Of a DNA stretch of 64,000 nucleotides, positions 43,230-51,905 are shown piece after piece. Both the position numbers and the translations under genes were made by a program. The stretch lies in contig NZ_DBBS01000020.1 in the NCBI RefSeq assembly GCF_002292295.1, forward strand, positions 180,806-244,805, given 5' to 3'. Origin of the DNA: Sphingomonas sp. UBA978 (GTDB lineage Bacteria; Pseudomonadota; Alphaproteobacteria; Sphingomonadales; Sphingomonadaceae). The first letter of the stretch is position 1. Every line of letters starts with the position of its first letter. The notes under the pieces are model-generated. The model did not search any database. It was given only the letters and a program-made list of their open reading frames with translations, and was not told the origin of the DNA.

Positions 43230-44029
43230 TGGCGCGTTTCACCGGCAAATCGATCGTCGTCACCGGGGCAGGCAGCGGCATCGGCCGTGCGGCAGCTATC
43301 CTATTCGCCGGCGAAGGCGGGCAGGTGATCGTCGCCGACCGGACGGAGGGCGCCGACGAAACCGCGGCGGCGATCGTCGCGAACGGCGGCACCGCTCATG
43401 CCATCCGCATCGATGCGGGTGTCGAGGAGGACGTCGTCCGCGCCATCGCGCTGGCCTGTGACCGGTTCGGCGGACTCGACGTCATGTTCGCCAATGCCGG
43501 CATTTCGGGGGGCATGGCCAATATCTTCGATACCGACGTCGCGCTCATTACCGACGTGTTGCGTGTCAACCTGATCGGGCCATTCCTCGCGATCAAGCAT
43601 GCCGCGCCGCGGATCGCCGAACGCGGGCAGGGCGCGATCGTCCTCACCGCCAGCGTCGCCGGCATCCGATCCGGCGCGGGCTCTCCCGCCTATTCCGCGT
43701 CCAAGGCGGGGGTCATCAATCTGGCGGCGGTGGCGGCGCAGCAGCTGTCGGGCAGCAATGTCCGCGTCAACGCGATCTGTCCCGGCCTGACCGAGACGGG
43801 GATGACCCGGCCGACGTTCGACTATGCCCGCGACGCCGGCAAGATGGACCGTCTCGGCCGCCTCAATCCGTTACGCCGCGGCGCGCAGCCCGATGAACTG
43901 GCGAAGGTCGCGCTGTTCCTCGCCTCCGACGATGCCAGCTACGTCAACGGACAGGCGATCGCGGTCGACGGCGGCCTGTCCTCGAGCCATCCGGTGACCC
44001 GCCAGGAATTTGGCAAAACGGCGGTCTGA
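43229..44029 (+). CDS. SDR-family oxidoreductase
   Basis: This 266-aa classical SDR starts at ATG 43229 overlapping the previous stop (TGATG). TGAGSGIGRA is the nucleotide motif and VIVADR (Asp) indicates NAD preference. FANAGISGG is the NAG motif. Ser lies in IVLTASVAG, and the catalytic pair is in YSASK. PGLTETGMTRP and the VDGGLSS ending are standard. Together with the preceding SDR, the phosphotransferase and the ADH it forms a same-strand run behind the ACAD10/11-type gene. Confidence 0.92.
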   Translation: MARFTGKSIVVTGAGSGIGRAAAILFAGEGGQVIVADRTEGADETAAAIVANGGTAHAIRIDAGVEEDVVRAIALACDRFGGLDVMFANAGISGGMANIFDTDVALITDVLRVNLIGPFLAIKHAAPRIAERGQGAIVLTASVAGIRSGAGSPAYSASKAGVINLAAVAAQQLSGSNVRVNAICPGLTETGMTRPTFDYARDAGKMDRLGRLNPLRRGAQPDELAKVALFLASDDASYVNGQAIAVDGGLSSSHPVTRQEFGKTAV

Positions 44030-44069
44030 ATGACTTGAAGCGGTAACCCGTGCGGGTCAGGATGTGGGG

Positions 44070-45230
44070 ATGAGCCTGATTCTCGCGACCACTCTTCTGG
44101 CAGCCCCCGCCGTCCAGAGCGTAGAACCGATCACACTGGTTCCCCGCTCTGCCGGTCCGAACACCGGTATTGTGGCATCGCCACGGCAGGAACTCGGCCG
44201 TTGGGTAATGAGTCCGGTGCTTTGTGCCGATACTGCGGGTGTCGGGCTCGTAGCGCAGGCGGCGGTCCGGGTGCCAGAGCCGCAGCGGTTCCTGGGCTGG
44301 AACGGTGTCAGTCCGCGACGCACGCTGACGCTGGACTTTCGTATCGATGAGGACGGGCGCCCGTTGTCGATCGCGCGCCGCACCGTCGGCGGCTTCGTCT
44401 ACGTCCCCGACGCAGAAGACGTCGTCCCCGCCTTCGCGGCGAGCCGCTTCGCACCCGGCGCGGCACGGACGCGCTGCACCGCCACGTTCTCTGCCGATCT
44501 CACGCCGATCGCCGCCGCTCCGATCGAGGACGTGATGGCCTATTCGGTGTTCCCAGCGACGCGGCCGACCGCGGCGATCTGGGATCGGTTGAAGACGCCC
44601 GGCGCCGATTGCACCGATCCCGCGCCCGACGTGCTGCTGCGCGCCTTTCCGGCATTCAGGACGATGCCGGATCAGCCGGGATACCGGACGTGGAGCATGA
44701 CCGCCTACGACCTCGACCGATCGGGCAGGCCGCGCAACGTGCGGACGATCGGCGGCAGCGGCACGCTGGCGCTCGATCGCGCCTCGCGGGAGGCGGTCGC
44801 GCGCTCTCGGTTCGAACGCGGCGCACGGACGGGATGCTTCTATCCCTATTACAAGAATGCCGCGATCCTCCCCGCGCCCGCAGCGCCGACGGAGGACGAG
44901 ATGCGGCCGGTCGGGGCGACCTGTCCGCACGACCACAGCTGGAATCAGGCGCCGGCGCTTCGCTATCCGACGCCCTATTGGCGGCGCAGCATCGAAGGGT
45001 GGGCGGTGGTCGCCTATGACGTCGCGCCCTGGGGCCAGACCGGCAACATCCGCGTCCTGAAAGCGGAGCCGAGCGCGGAATTCGGCGACGCGGCAATGGC
45101 GATGATCCGCGGCGCCACGCTGAAGACCGCCGGCACGGGCTATGTCGGCTGCGTCGACCGCGTCCTCTACGTCATGCGCAAACCCGGCACTCCCGCAAAA
45201 GCAGGCGAACCGGACGCGATCGTCGATTGA
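44070..45230 (+). CDS. Exported protein with three TonB-C-like repeats
   Basis: This 386-aa protein of unknown function has a short N-terminal signal (SLILATTLLAAPAVQS). Three similar segments follow. Repeat 1 is LTLDFRIDEDGRPLSIARRTVGG, ending in PGAARTRC. Repeat 2 is SMTAYDLDRSGRPRNVRTIGGSG, ending in RGARTGC. Repeat 3 is VVAYDVAPWGQTGNIRVLKAEPS, ending in TGYVGC. Each has a beta strand, a D-x-x-G-x-x-x-N/S-V/I turn and a helix with an Ala-x-x-Ala pattern, like the C-terminal domain of TonB. No transmembrane anchor or Pro-rich spacer is present, so it is not a normal TonB. It may be a soluble periplasmic adaptor. Confidence 0.75.
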   Translation: MSLILATTLLAAPAVQSVEPITLVPRSAGPNTGIVASPRQELGRWVMSPVLCADTAGVGLVAQAAVRVPEPQRFLGWNGVSPRRTLTLDFRIDEDGRPLSIARRTVGGFVYVPDAEDVVPAFAASRFAPGAARTRCTATFSADLTPIAAAPIEDVMAYSVFPATRPTAAIWDRLKTPGADCTDPAPDVLLRAFPAFRTMPDQPGYRTWSMTAYDLDRSGRPRNVRTIGGSGTLALDRASREAVARSRFERGARTGCFYPYYKNAAILPAPAAPTEDEMRPVGATCPHDHSWNQAPALRYPTPYWRRSIEGWAVVAYDVAPWGQTGNIRVLKAEPSAEFGDAAMAMIRGATLKTAGTGYVGCVDRVLYVMRKPGTPAKAGEPDAIVD

Positions 45231-45234
45231 CCAC

Positions 45235-46128
45235 TCAGTCCCGTGGCGCGCGTCTTCGGATGAGCCCCTCCTGCGCGACGCTCGCGACCAGCCGTCCGTC
45301 GGCGGTGAAGATGCTGCCGCGGTTCATGCCGCGTGCATGGCCGGCCCAGGGGCTCTGGGTGGTGTAGAGCAGCCATTCGTCGGCACGAAAGGGTTCGTGG
45401 ATCCATAGCGAATGGTCGAGGCTAGCGGTCTGCATCTCTGGCATCAGCCAGTTGACGCCGTGCGGCATCATCGCCGTCGCGAGCAATGCCATGTCGGAGG
45501 CATAGGCCAGCGCCGCGCGGTGTACCGCCGGATCGTCGCCGATGGCGGCGGCGGTGCGGAACCAGGCGGCGTTGTTGGGCGGGCGCTTCTCGGGCGCGAA
45601 CCAGCTGCGCGGATAGAGCGGCAGCATCTCGATCGCATTCTGCCGGCGCGTGAAGAAATCGCGGTATTTCTCCGGCACCTGATGTGCGACCGCCTGTCGC
45701 AGTTCGCGTTCGGACCTCAGCGTCTCGGGAGCCGGCACGTCGGGCATGACATCCTGATGATGCAGGCCGTCCTCGGGCGTCTGGAACGAGGCCGCCATGG
45801 TGAGGATAGGTTGCCCCTGCTGTGTCGCGACCACGCGCCGCGTCGCGAAGCTCTTGCCCTCGAAATCGCGGGTGACCTGATAGACGATCGGGAAATTCTC
45901 GTCGCCGGGACGCATGAAATAGGCGTGGAGCGAGTGCGCGTCCTTGCCCGCGACCGAGCGCTGCGCTGCCTGCAACGCCTGCGCGATCACCTGTCCGCCG
46001 AACACGCGGCCCCGCCCGCCGGGCTGGCGCGAACCGCGGTAGAGATCGGTGTCGATTTCCTCGACGTCGAGCAGGGTGACGAGCATCGCCGCCAGCTCTT
46101 CGGGCGAGCGTTCGGTGAACGCCGCCAT
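45235..46128 (-). CDS. tesB: Acyl-CoA thioesterase II
   Basis: This 297-aa double-hotdog thioesterase hydrolyses medium/long-chain acyl-CoA. Signatures are GRVFGGQVIAQALQAAQRSV, HSLHAYFMRPGDENFPIVYQVTRDFEGKSFATRRVVATQQGQPILTMAASFQ, and the C-terminal YASDMALLATAM and ASLDHSLWIHEPFRADEWLLYTTQSPWAGHARG (catalytic Asp and Thr/Gln region). ATG 46128 overlaps the upstream ACAD stop (TGATG). An adjacent in-frame TTG would add one residue. Confidence 0.95.
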   Translation of the reverse strand: MAAFTERSPEELAAMLVTLLDVEEIDTDLYRGSRQPGGRGRVFGGQVIAQALQAAQRSVAGKDAHSLHAYFMRPGDENFPIVYQVTRDFEGKSFATRRVVATQQGQPILTMAASFQTPEDGLHHQDVMPDVPAPETLRSERELRQAVAHQVPEKYRDFFTRRQNAIEMLPLYPRSWFAPEKRPPNNAAWFRTAAAIGDDPAVHRAALAYASDMALLATAMMPHGVNWLMPEMQTASLDHSLWIHEPFRADEWLLYTTQSPWAGHARGMNRGSIFTADGRLVASVAQEGLIRRRAPRD

Positions 46129-47252
46129 CAATAGCCCGCCGCCTTCGCCAGCCGGTCGGCATGGAAGCCGACGTCGCCGAACATCTCGGCGAGCACGCGC
46201 GCGCGCTTCATGTAGAAACCGATGTCATATTCGTCGGTCATGCCGATGCCACCATGCATCTGGATGCCCTCCTGCACGCTCAGCGTCGTCGCCATGCCGG
46301 TCATCGCCTTGGCGATCGACACCGCATCGTCCGCATCCGCGCCGCCGTCGAGCAATTGCTGCGCCTTCAGCACCGCGGCGCGCGCCACCTCCATCTCGGC
46401 ATAAAGATGCGCGGCACGGTGCTGGAGCGCTTGGAAGCTGCCGATCGCGACGCCGAACTGCTTGCGCTCCTTGAGGTAGCCGACGGTCATGTCCATCGCG
46501 CCGCCGCCGACGCCAAGCAGCTCCGCCGCGGCGCCGGTACGTCCGGCGCGCAGCAGCCGCCCGAGCGGGGTGCGCCCCGCATCGACCTCGCCGATCACCG
46601 CATCGGCATCCACCTCGACCCCCTCGAACGCGATCCGCGACGCGAGGCTCGAATCGGCGAGGCGTTCGGGCGTGGCGGTCAGGCCGGCGGTATCGCGCGG
46701 GACGGCGAACAGGGTGACGCCTTCCGCCTCGTCGGGCGATCCCGCCGTGCGCGCCGCGACGATCAGCAGGTCGGCGACATGGCCATGGGCGACGAACTGC
46801 TTGGCGCCGGTCAGGCGAAAGCCGTTGCCCGATCGCGCCGCGGTCATCGCGATCCGGTCGCGGTGCTTGGCGCCCTCGTCGATCGCCAGTGCGGCGACGG
46901 TGTCGCCCGCGACGATGCCGGGGAACCAGCGCTCCGCCTGCGCCGATCCTTGCAGCGCTGCGACCGCCGCGACCGCGGTGGCGAGGAAGGGGGAGGGGGA
47001 CAGGTTGCGCCCGATCTCCTCCAGCACCACCCCCGCCTCGACATGGCCGAGGCCGAGGCCACCCTGCGTCTCGGGGATCAGGATGCCGTTGAGGCCCATT
47101 TCCGCGAACTGCTTCCACAAGTCGCGGCTGAAGCCGGTCGCATCGTCGGCGTCGCGCAGCGCGCGGAGGTGCGACACCGGGGCATGTTCGGCGACGAAGT
47201 CCTTCGCGGTATCGCGCAGCATCGTCTGTTCGTCATTGAGGTAGAGAGGCAT
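46128..47252 (-). CDS. Acyl-CoA dehydrogenase, short partner
   Basis: This 374-aa ACAD-fold protein begins MPLYLNDEQTMLRDTAKDFV. It has GLNGILIPETQGGLGLGHVEAG, AALAIDEGAKHRDR in place of the usual substrate/FAD segment, GYLKERKQFGVAIGSFQALQHRAA and the C-terminal EGIQMHGGIGMTDEYDIGFYMKRARVLAEMFG. It is closely related to the short partner at 36046. The full-length partner gene (47298) lies immediately upstream on the same strand, and tesB overlaps its end. It is probably the smaller subunit of a heteromeric ACAD. Confidence 0.92.
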   Translation of the reverse strand: MPLYLNDEQTMLRDTAKDFVAEHAPVSHLRALRDADDATGFSRDLWKQFAEMGLNGILIPETQGGLGLGHVEAGVVLEEIGRNLSPSPFLATAVAAVAALQGSAQAERWFPGIVAGDTVAALAIDEGAKHRDRIAMTAARSGNGFRLTGAKQFVAHGHVADLLIVAARTAGSPDEAEGVTLFAVPRDTAGLTATPERLADSSLASRIAFEGVEVDADAVIGEVDAGRTPLGRLLRAGRTGAAAELLGVGGGAMDMTVGYLKERKQFGVAIGSFQALQHRAAHLYAEMEVARAAVLKAQQLLDGGADADDAVSIAKAMTGMATTLSVQEGIQMHGGIGMTDEYDIGFYMKRARVLAEMFGDVGFHADRLAKAAGY

Positions 47253-47267
47253 TGATCGTCTCCTGAG

Positions 47268-47288
47268 CCCCCTCCGCGCGGGAGGGGG
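47268..47288. repeat. Short GC palindrome between paired ACAD genes
   Basis: CCCCCTCC-GCGCG-GGAGGGGG is a perfect 8-bp-arm hairpin in the 45-bp gap between the two ACAD genes. It resembles the core of the repeats at 3.4 and 7.3-7.8 kb without their tail, and could modulate the subunit ratio. Confidence 0.6.
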
Positions 47289-47297
47289 ATCGATGGT

Positions 47298-48488
47298 CTA
47301 TGCGCCCGGCAGTTCGAGGATGCGCTTGGCGATGATGTTGAGCTGCACTTCCGACGTGCCGCCCTCGATCGAATTCGCCTTGGTCCGCAGCCAGGCGCGG
47401 GGGCCGGCGCCGGTGTTCGACCGCTCGCTCTCCCATTCCAGCGCGTCCGATCCGCCCGCCGCCATCAGCAGTTCGTGCCGATCCTTGTTGAGCTCGGTCC
47501 CGACATATTTCATCATGCTCGGCTGCGCCGGATGCGCCCGCCCGGCCTTCAGCTCGTCGATGAAGCGTTCGGACATCGCCGCGAACGCCTTGGCCCGCAC
47601 CTCGAACAGCGCGATCTGCGTGCGCAGCACCGGGTCTGCCAGCCGCCCGTCATGATCGAGCCCGATCGTCGCGATCGCCCCCTCGATCAGCGGATTGCGC
47701 CCGCCATGGCCGAGGCCCATGCCGGAGATCATCTCGCGCTCGTGACCGAGTAAGTATTTCGCGACGTCCCAGCCCTTGTTCTCGTCGTGGATGCGGTTCG
47801 CCTTGGGCACCTTCACATTGTCCATGAAGGTTTCGCAGAAGGGCGAATAGCCGCTGATGAGCAGGATCGGCCTGGTCGAGACGCCGGGCGTCTCCATGTC
47901 GAACAGGACGAAGCTGATGCCGCCCTGCTTGGACGCCTTGCTGGTGCGGACGAGGCAGAAGATCCAGTCCGCCTTGTCGGCATAGCTGGTCCACACCTTC
48001 TGCCCGTTGACGATATAATGGTCGCCGCCATCGTCCGCGCTCGCCGCCAGCCCGGCGAGGTCGGAGCCCGCATTGGGTTCGGAATAGCCCTGGCACCAGC
48101 GGATCTCGCCGCGCGCGATTCTGGGCAGATGTTCCAGCTTCTGCTCCTCGGTGCCGTATTTGAGCAGTGCCGGCCCGAGCATCGAGATGCCGAAGGAATT
48201 GAGCGGATTGCGCGCGCGGATCGCCGCCATTTCCTCGCGCAGGATCTTGGTTTCGGCCGGCGACAGCCCGCCACCGCCATAGGCCGTGGGCCAGTCCGGC
48301 ACCGTCCAGCCGCGCGAGGCCATCCGGTCGAGCCAGTCCTTCTGCGCGGGCGACGACGGCTTGAAATTGCGTCCGCCCCAGCAGACGTCGGCGTCGGAGC
48401 GCACCGGCTCGCGCATCTCGGGCGGGCAGTTTTCCGCCAGCCATGCGCGGGTCCGGTCGCGGAACGTGTCGAGTTCGGTGTCGGTCAT
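47298..48488 (-). CDS. Acyl-CoA dehydrogenase, large partner
   Basis: This 396-aa enzyme starts at ATG 48488 with GGAGAG 5 nt upstream; a GTG two codons earlier is also in frame. Signatures are IRWCQGYSEPNAGSDLAGLAA, IVNGQKVWTSYADKADWIFCLVRT, GYSPFCETFMDNVKVPKANRIHDENKGWDVAKYLLGHERE and the C-terminal ANSIEGGTSEVQLNIIAKRILEL. It is the same subtype as the 34766 gene and is paired with the short ACAD downstream. It probably acts on a bulky or branched acyl-CoA; this is inference from the subtype. Confidence 0.93.
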   Translation of the reverse strand: MTDTELDTFRDRTRAWLAENCPPEMREPVRSDADVCWGGRNFKPSSPAQKDWLDRMASRGWTVPDWPTAYGGGGLSPAETKILREEMAAIRARNPLNSFGISMLGPALLKYGTEEQKLEHLPRIARGEIRWCQGYSEPNAGSDLAGLAASADDGGDHYIVNGQKVWTSYADKADWIFCLVRTSKASKQGGISFVLFDMETPGVSTRPILLISGYSPFCETFMDNVKVPKANRIHDENKGWDVAKYLLGHEREMISGMGLGHGGRNPLIEGAIATIGLDHDGRLADPVLRTQIALFEVRAKAFAAMSERFIDELKAGRAHPAQPSMMKYVGTELNKDRHELLMAAGGSDALEWESERSNTGAGPRAWLRTKANSIEGGTSEVQLNIIAKRILELPGA

Positions 48489-48507
48489 GGTCACTCTCCG
48501 AACGGGG

Positions 48508-50520
48508 TTACTTGATGCTGCCCGACGTCAGGCTCTGCGCAGGGGTGAAGCCATGCTTCTCAAGCCCTGCCACAACCTTGTCGTAACCCTCGGATTTTGC
48601 CCAGAACATCGGGCCGCCGCGATAGACCGGCCAGCCATAGCCATAGATCCACACGACATCGACGTCGGACGCGCGCTGCGCCATCCCCTCCTCGAGGATC
48701 AGCGCGCCCTCGTTGACCATCGTGTAGAGCGTCCGCTCGACGATCTCCTCGTCGGTCACCGCATGCTGGGGCGTGCCGGTCTTCTCGCGCCATTCGGCGA
48801 TGATCTCGGCGACGCGGGGGCTGGGGGAGGGGTTCCGCTTCTCGTCGTAATCGTAGAAGCCCGCCTGCTTCTTCTGCCCCCAGCGGCCCTCGGCGGCGAG
48901 CGCGTCGCGGACGTTCTCGATCCGGTTCGGGTCGCGGTGCCAGCCGATGTCGACGCCGGCAAGGTCGGCCATCTGGAACGGCCCCATCGGCATGCCGAAC
49001 GCGACATGGACGCGGTCGATCTGTTCCGGCGTCGCACCTTCCAGCAAGAGCTTGTTCGCCTCGACCTGCCGCGGCATCAGCATGCGATTGCCGATGAAGC
49101 CATAGGTCACGCCGGCGACCACCGCGACCTTCCGGATCGTCTTGGCGAGGTCCATCACCGTCGCGAGCACGTCGGGCGCGGTCTTCGCGCCGCGCACCAC
49201 CTCCAGCAGTTTCATGACGTTCGCCGGCGAGAAGAAGTGCATGCCGACGACATCCTGCGGCCGGCTCGTGCAGGCGGCGATCTCGTCCACGTTGAGATAA
49301 GAGGTGTTCGACGCGAGGATCGCGCCCGGCTTGGCGATGCCGTCGAGACGCGTGAAGATCTCCTTCTTCACGTCCATATTCTCATACACCGCCTCGATGA
49401 TGAGGTCGCAATCGGCGAGCGCATCGAAATCCAGCGTCGGGGTGAGCGCGCCCATCGCCGCCGTGACCTGCTCGGGCTTCATCCGGCCCTTCGCCGCGGT
49501 CGCCTCGTAATTCTTGCGGATCGTCGCCGTGCCGCGGTCGAGCGCCTCCTGCTGCATCTCGACGATCGTCACCGGAATCCCGGCGGACAGGAAGTTCATC
49601 GAGATGCCGCCGCCCATCGTGCCGGCGCCGATCACGCCGACACGCTTGATCGGGCGCCGCTGCGTATCCGCGGGAACGTCGTCGATCTTCGCGGCCTGCC
49701 GCTCGGCGAAGAAGATGTGGCGCTGCGCGGCGGACTGCGTCCCCGTCATCAGCTTCATGAATTCCTGCCGTTCGAAGGCGATGCCCTCGGCGAACGGCGT
49801 TTCCGTCGCTTTGACGACACAGGCGATATTCGCGGCGGGCGCCTCGAACCCGCGGAAGCGGCGGGCGTTGTCCTTCTGGAAGGCGGCGACCGCCTCGGGA
49901 TCGGGCTTCGCCTCCTTCTCCGAGGCGCGCGGGATCGGCCGCGCCGCCTTGATCTCGCGGGCGAAGGCGATGGCGTCCGCCTCCAGACTGTCCTCGCCGA
50001 CGATCCGGTCGATCAGGCCCGCTTCCTGCGCCTTCTTCGCCGGGATCGGATCGCCCTTGGCGGTCATCTCCAGTGCCATGCGGACACCGGCGATACGCGG
50101 GATGCGCTGCGTGCCGCCCGCGCCGGGCAGCAGGCCGAGCTTCACCTCGGGCGTGCCGATCTTCGCCGAGGGCACGGCAACACGGTAATGGCAGCCCAAT
50201 GCGACCTCGCAGCCGCCGCCCAGCGCAGTGCCGTGGATCGCGGCGACGACCGGCTTGGTCGAGGCCTCGATCAGGTCGACGACGGTCGGCAGGCCGGGTT
50301 CGACCATCGGCTTGCCGAATTCGGTGATGTCGGCGCCCGCGAAGAAGGTGCGGCCGTCGCAACGGATCACCATCGCCGCGATCGACGCGTCGGCGACGCC
50401 TTCCCGGATCGCGGCGTCCAGCCCCTGCCGCACCGCCGCGCCGAGCGCGTTGACGGGCGGGTTGTCGGAAATGATGACGAGCACGTCGTCATGGCGTTCG
50501 GTACGGATCGGCGAGGTCAT
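48508..50520 (-). CDS. Enoyl-CoA hydratase / 3-hydroxyacyl-CoA dehydrogenase fusion (FadB/FadJ-like)
   Basis: This 670-aa multifunctional beta-oxidation enzyme starts at ATG 50520 (GGAGTG upstream). The N-terminal crotonase domain has FFAGADITEFGKPM, IHGTALGGGCEVALGCHYRVA (oxyanion-hole Gly) and the catalytic-Glu segment GTPEVKLGLLPGAGGTQRIPR. The dehydrogenase domain begins at about residue 290 with RVGVIGAGTMGGGISMNFLSAG and has LASNTSYLNVDEIA, GMHFFSPANVMKLLEVV and FIGNRM. The C-terminal domain ends YGYGWPVYRGGPMFWA. It is a stand-alone FadB/FadJ type; no thiolase gene is visible nearby. Confidence 0.95.
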   Translation of the reverse strand: MTSPIRTERHDDVLVIISDNPPVNALGAAVRQGLDAAIREGVADASIAAMVIRCDGRTFFAGADITEFGKPMVEPGLPTVVDLIEASTKPVVAAIHGTALGGGCEVALGCHYRVAVPSAKIGTPEVKLGLLPGAGGTQRIPRIAGVRMALEMTAKGDPIPAKKAQEAGLIDRIVGEDSLEADAIAFAREIKAARPIPRASEKEAKPDPEAVAAFQKDNARRFRGFEAPAANIACVVKATETPFAEGIAFERQEFMKLMTGTQSAAQRHIFFAERQAAKIDDVPADTQRRPIKRVGVIGAGTMGGGISMNFLSAGIPVTIVEMQQEALDRGTATIRKNYEATAAKGRMKPEQVTAAMGALTPTLDFDALADCDLIIEAVYENMDVKKEIFTRLDGIAKPGAILASNTSYLNVDEIAACTSRPQDVVGMHFFSPANVMKLLEVVRGAKTAPDVLATVMDLAKTIRKVAVVAGVTYGFIGNRMLMPRQVEANKLLLEGATPEQIDRVHVAFGMPMGPFQMADLAGVDIGWHRDPNRIENVRDALAAEGRWGQKKQAGFYDYDEKRNPSPSPRVAEIIAEWREKTGTPQHAVTDEEIVERTLYTMVNEGALILEEGMAQRASDVDVVWIYGYGWPVYRGGPMFWAKSEGYDKVVAGLEKHGFTPAQSLTSGSIK

Positions 50521-50556
50521 GGGAAACACTCCGGTGACGAAGAAAGGGGAAGGGGC

Positions 50557-51777
50557 TCAGTTCAACGCGGCGTAGATCATCGTCTTCAGCTCGCGGCGGA
50601 TCGGGTATAGGCCGGACGGGCTCAACTGGGTCATGAACACCATGTGGAGCCGCTCGACGGGGTCGATGAAAAAGGCGGTCGAGAACATGCCGCCCCAGTA
50701 ATATTCGCCCTGTGACCCCGGGATCATCGTCCGCGCGACGTCCTGCGTCACCGCGAAGCCAAGGCCGAAACCGGTGCCGGCATTCTGCGTCTCGCTGAAC
50801 AGCGATCGCGACAGGCTGGCGAGGTCCTTGCCGCCGGGCAGATGGTTCATCGTCATCAGGTCGAGCGTCTTGCGCCCGACGATGCGTACGCCGTCCAGCG
50901 TGCCGCCCTGTTCGCACATCCGGCAGAAGCGGTGATAGTCGAGTGCGGTCGACACCAGTCCGCCACCCCCCGACAGCAGCTTCGGGCGCCGGCTCCACGC
51001 GCTCGCTTCGCCGCGGTCGTAGAGCACGCGGCCCTTGCCCTCGACCAGCGTATAACAGTCGGTCAGGCGATCGATCTTGTCCTCCGGCACCGCGAAGAAG
51101 GTGTCGTGCATGCCCAGCGGCGCGAAGATACGGGTCTGGAAGAAGGCGTCGAGCGTCTGCCCCGACACCCGCTCGACCACCGCGCCGAGAACGTCGGTCG
51201 CCACCGAATAATTCCAGCCTTCGCCGGGCGAGAATTCCAGCGGCAGCTTGCCGAGCGCGGCGACGAAGCCGTCGAGGTCGAGGTTGCCGTGCCAGTTTTC
51301 CATTTTCGATTCGCGATAGGCGGCATCGACGTTCGACCGGTTCTGGAAACCATAGGTCAGGCCGGCGGTGTGGCGCAGCAGGTCGAGCATCCGCATCGGC
51401 TCGCTGGTCGGCCGGGTGACGAACGGCACGCCGCCGCCGCCGCCATTATAGACGCCGAGGCCCCTGAACTCCGGCAGGATGTGATGGACCGGGGTGTCGA
51501 CCGCGACCTTGCCCTCCTCGACCAGCATCATGAACGCGATCGAGGTAATCGGCTTGGTCATCGACGCGATGCGGAACAGCGACCGCTGGTCCACCGTGCC
51601 GCCGCCCTCGCGCGCCGCGCCCTGGTGCGAGAAATGCACGATCTCGCCCTCGCGTGCGATCAGCAGCTGCGCGTTCGGCAACAGGCCGGTGTCGAGGTAG
51701 CGCGCCTTCAGGAACGCATCGATCGCGGCCAATCGCCTGCTATCCATGCCCTGAACGCTCGCGGCGGTGTTGGTCAT
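50557..51777 (-). CDS. Serine hydrolase of the beta-lactamase/esterase (EstB) family
   Basis: This 406-aa protein has the class C beta-lactamase fold. The catalytic Ser-x-x-Lys is in FRIASMTKPITS and the Tyr motif is in GWNYSVATDVLG; a C-terminal Gly-rich motif corresponds to GGMFSTAFFIDP. LLRHTAGLTYGF is common in EstB-type esterases. No signal peptide is seen, so it is probably cytosolic and more likely an esterase or amidase than a beta-lactamase. It lies directly upstream of the FadB/FadJ-like gene on the same strand (36-bp gap), suggesting ester cleavage that feeds the pathway. Confidence 0.92.
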   Translation of the reverse strand: MTNTAASVQGMDSRRLAAIDAFLKARYLDTGLLPNAQLLIAREGEIVHFSHQGAAREGGGTVDQRSLFRIASMTKPITSIAFMMLVEEGKVAVDTPVHHILPEFRGLGVYNGGGGGVPFVTRPTSEPMRMLDLLRHTAGLTYGFQNRSNVDAAYRESKMENWHGNLDLDGFVAALGKLPLEFSPGEGWNYSVATDVLGAVVERVSGQTLDAFFQTRIFAPLGMHDTFFAVPEDKIDRLTDCYTLVEGKGRVLYDRGEASAWSRRPKLLSGGGGLVSTALDYHRFCRMCEQGGTLDGVRIVGRKTLDLMTMNHLPGGKDLASLSRSLFSETQNAGTGFGLGFAVTQDVARTMIPGSQGEYYWGGMFSTAFFIDPVERLHMVFMTQLSPSGLYPIRRELKTMIYAALN

Positions 51778-51905
51778 CCTCTGCCATACCCCATTTTCTA
51801 ACGTTCCTATCCTATTGCCTTGAGCGGCAGCGGAATCAACTATAACCTTTCATCGAAACGCGGGTTTTCGACGACCCGCTCGACAGGTGAGAGAGGAAGC
51901 TGATT

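Noticed and set aside
50557..51777. Beta-lactamase resistance gene
   Set aside because: It has the fold but no signal peptide and the LLRHTAGLTYGF pattern of EstB-type esterases, and it sits in a catabolic cluster.
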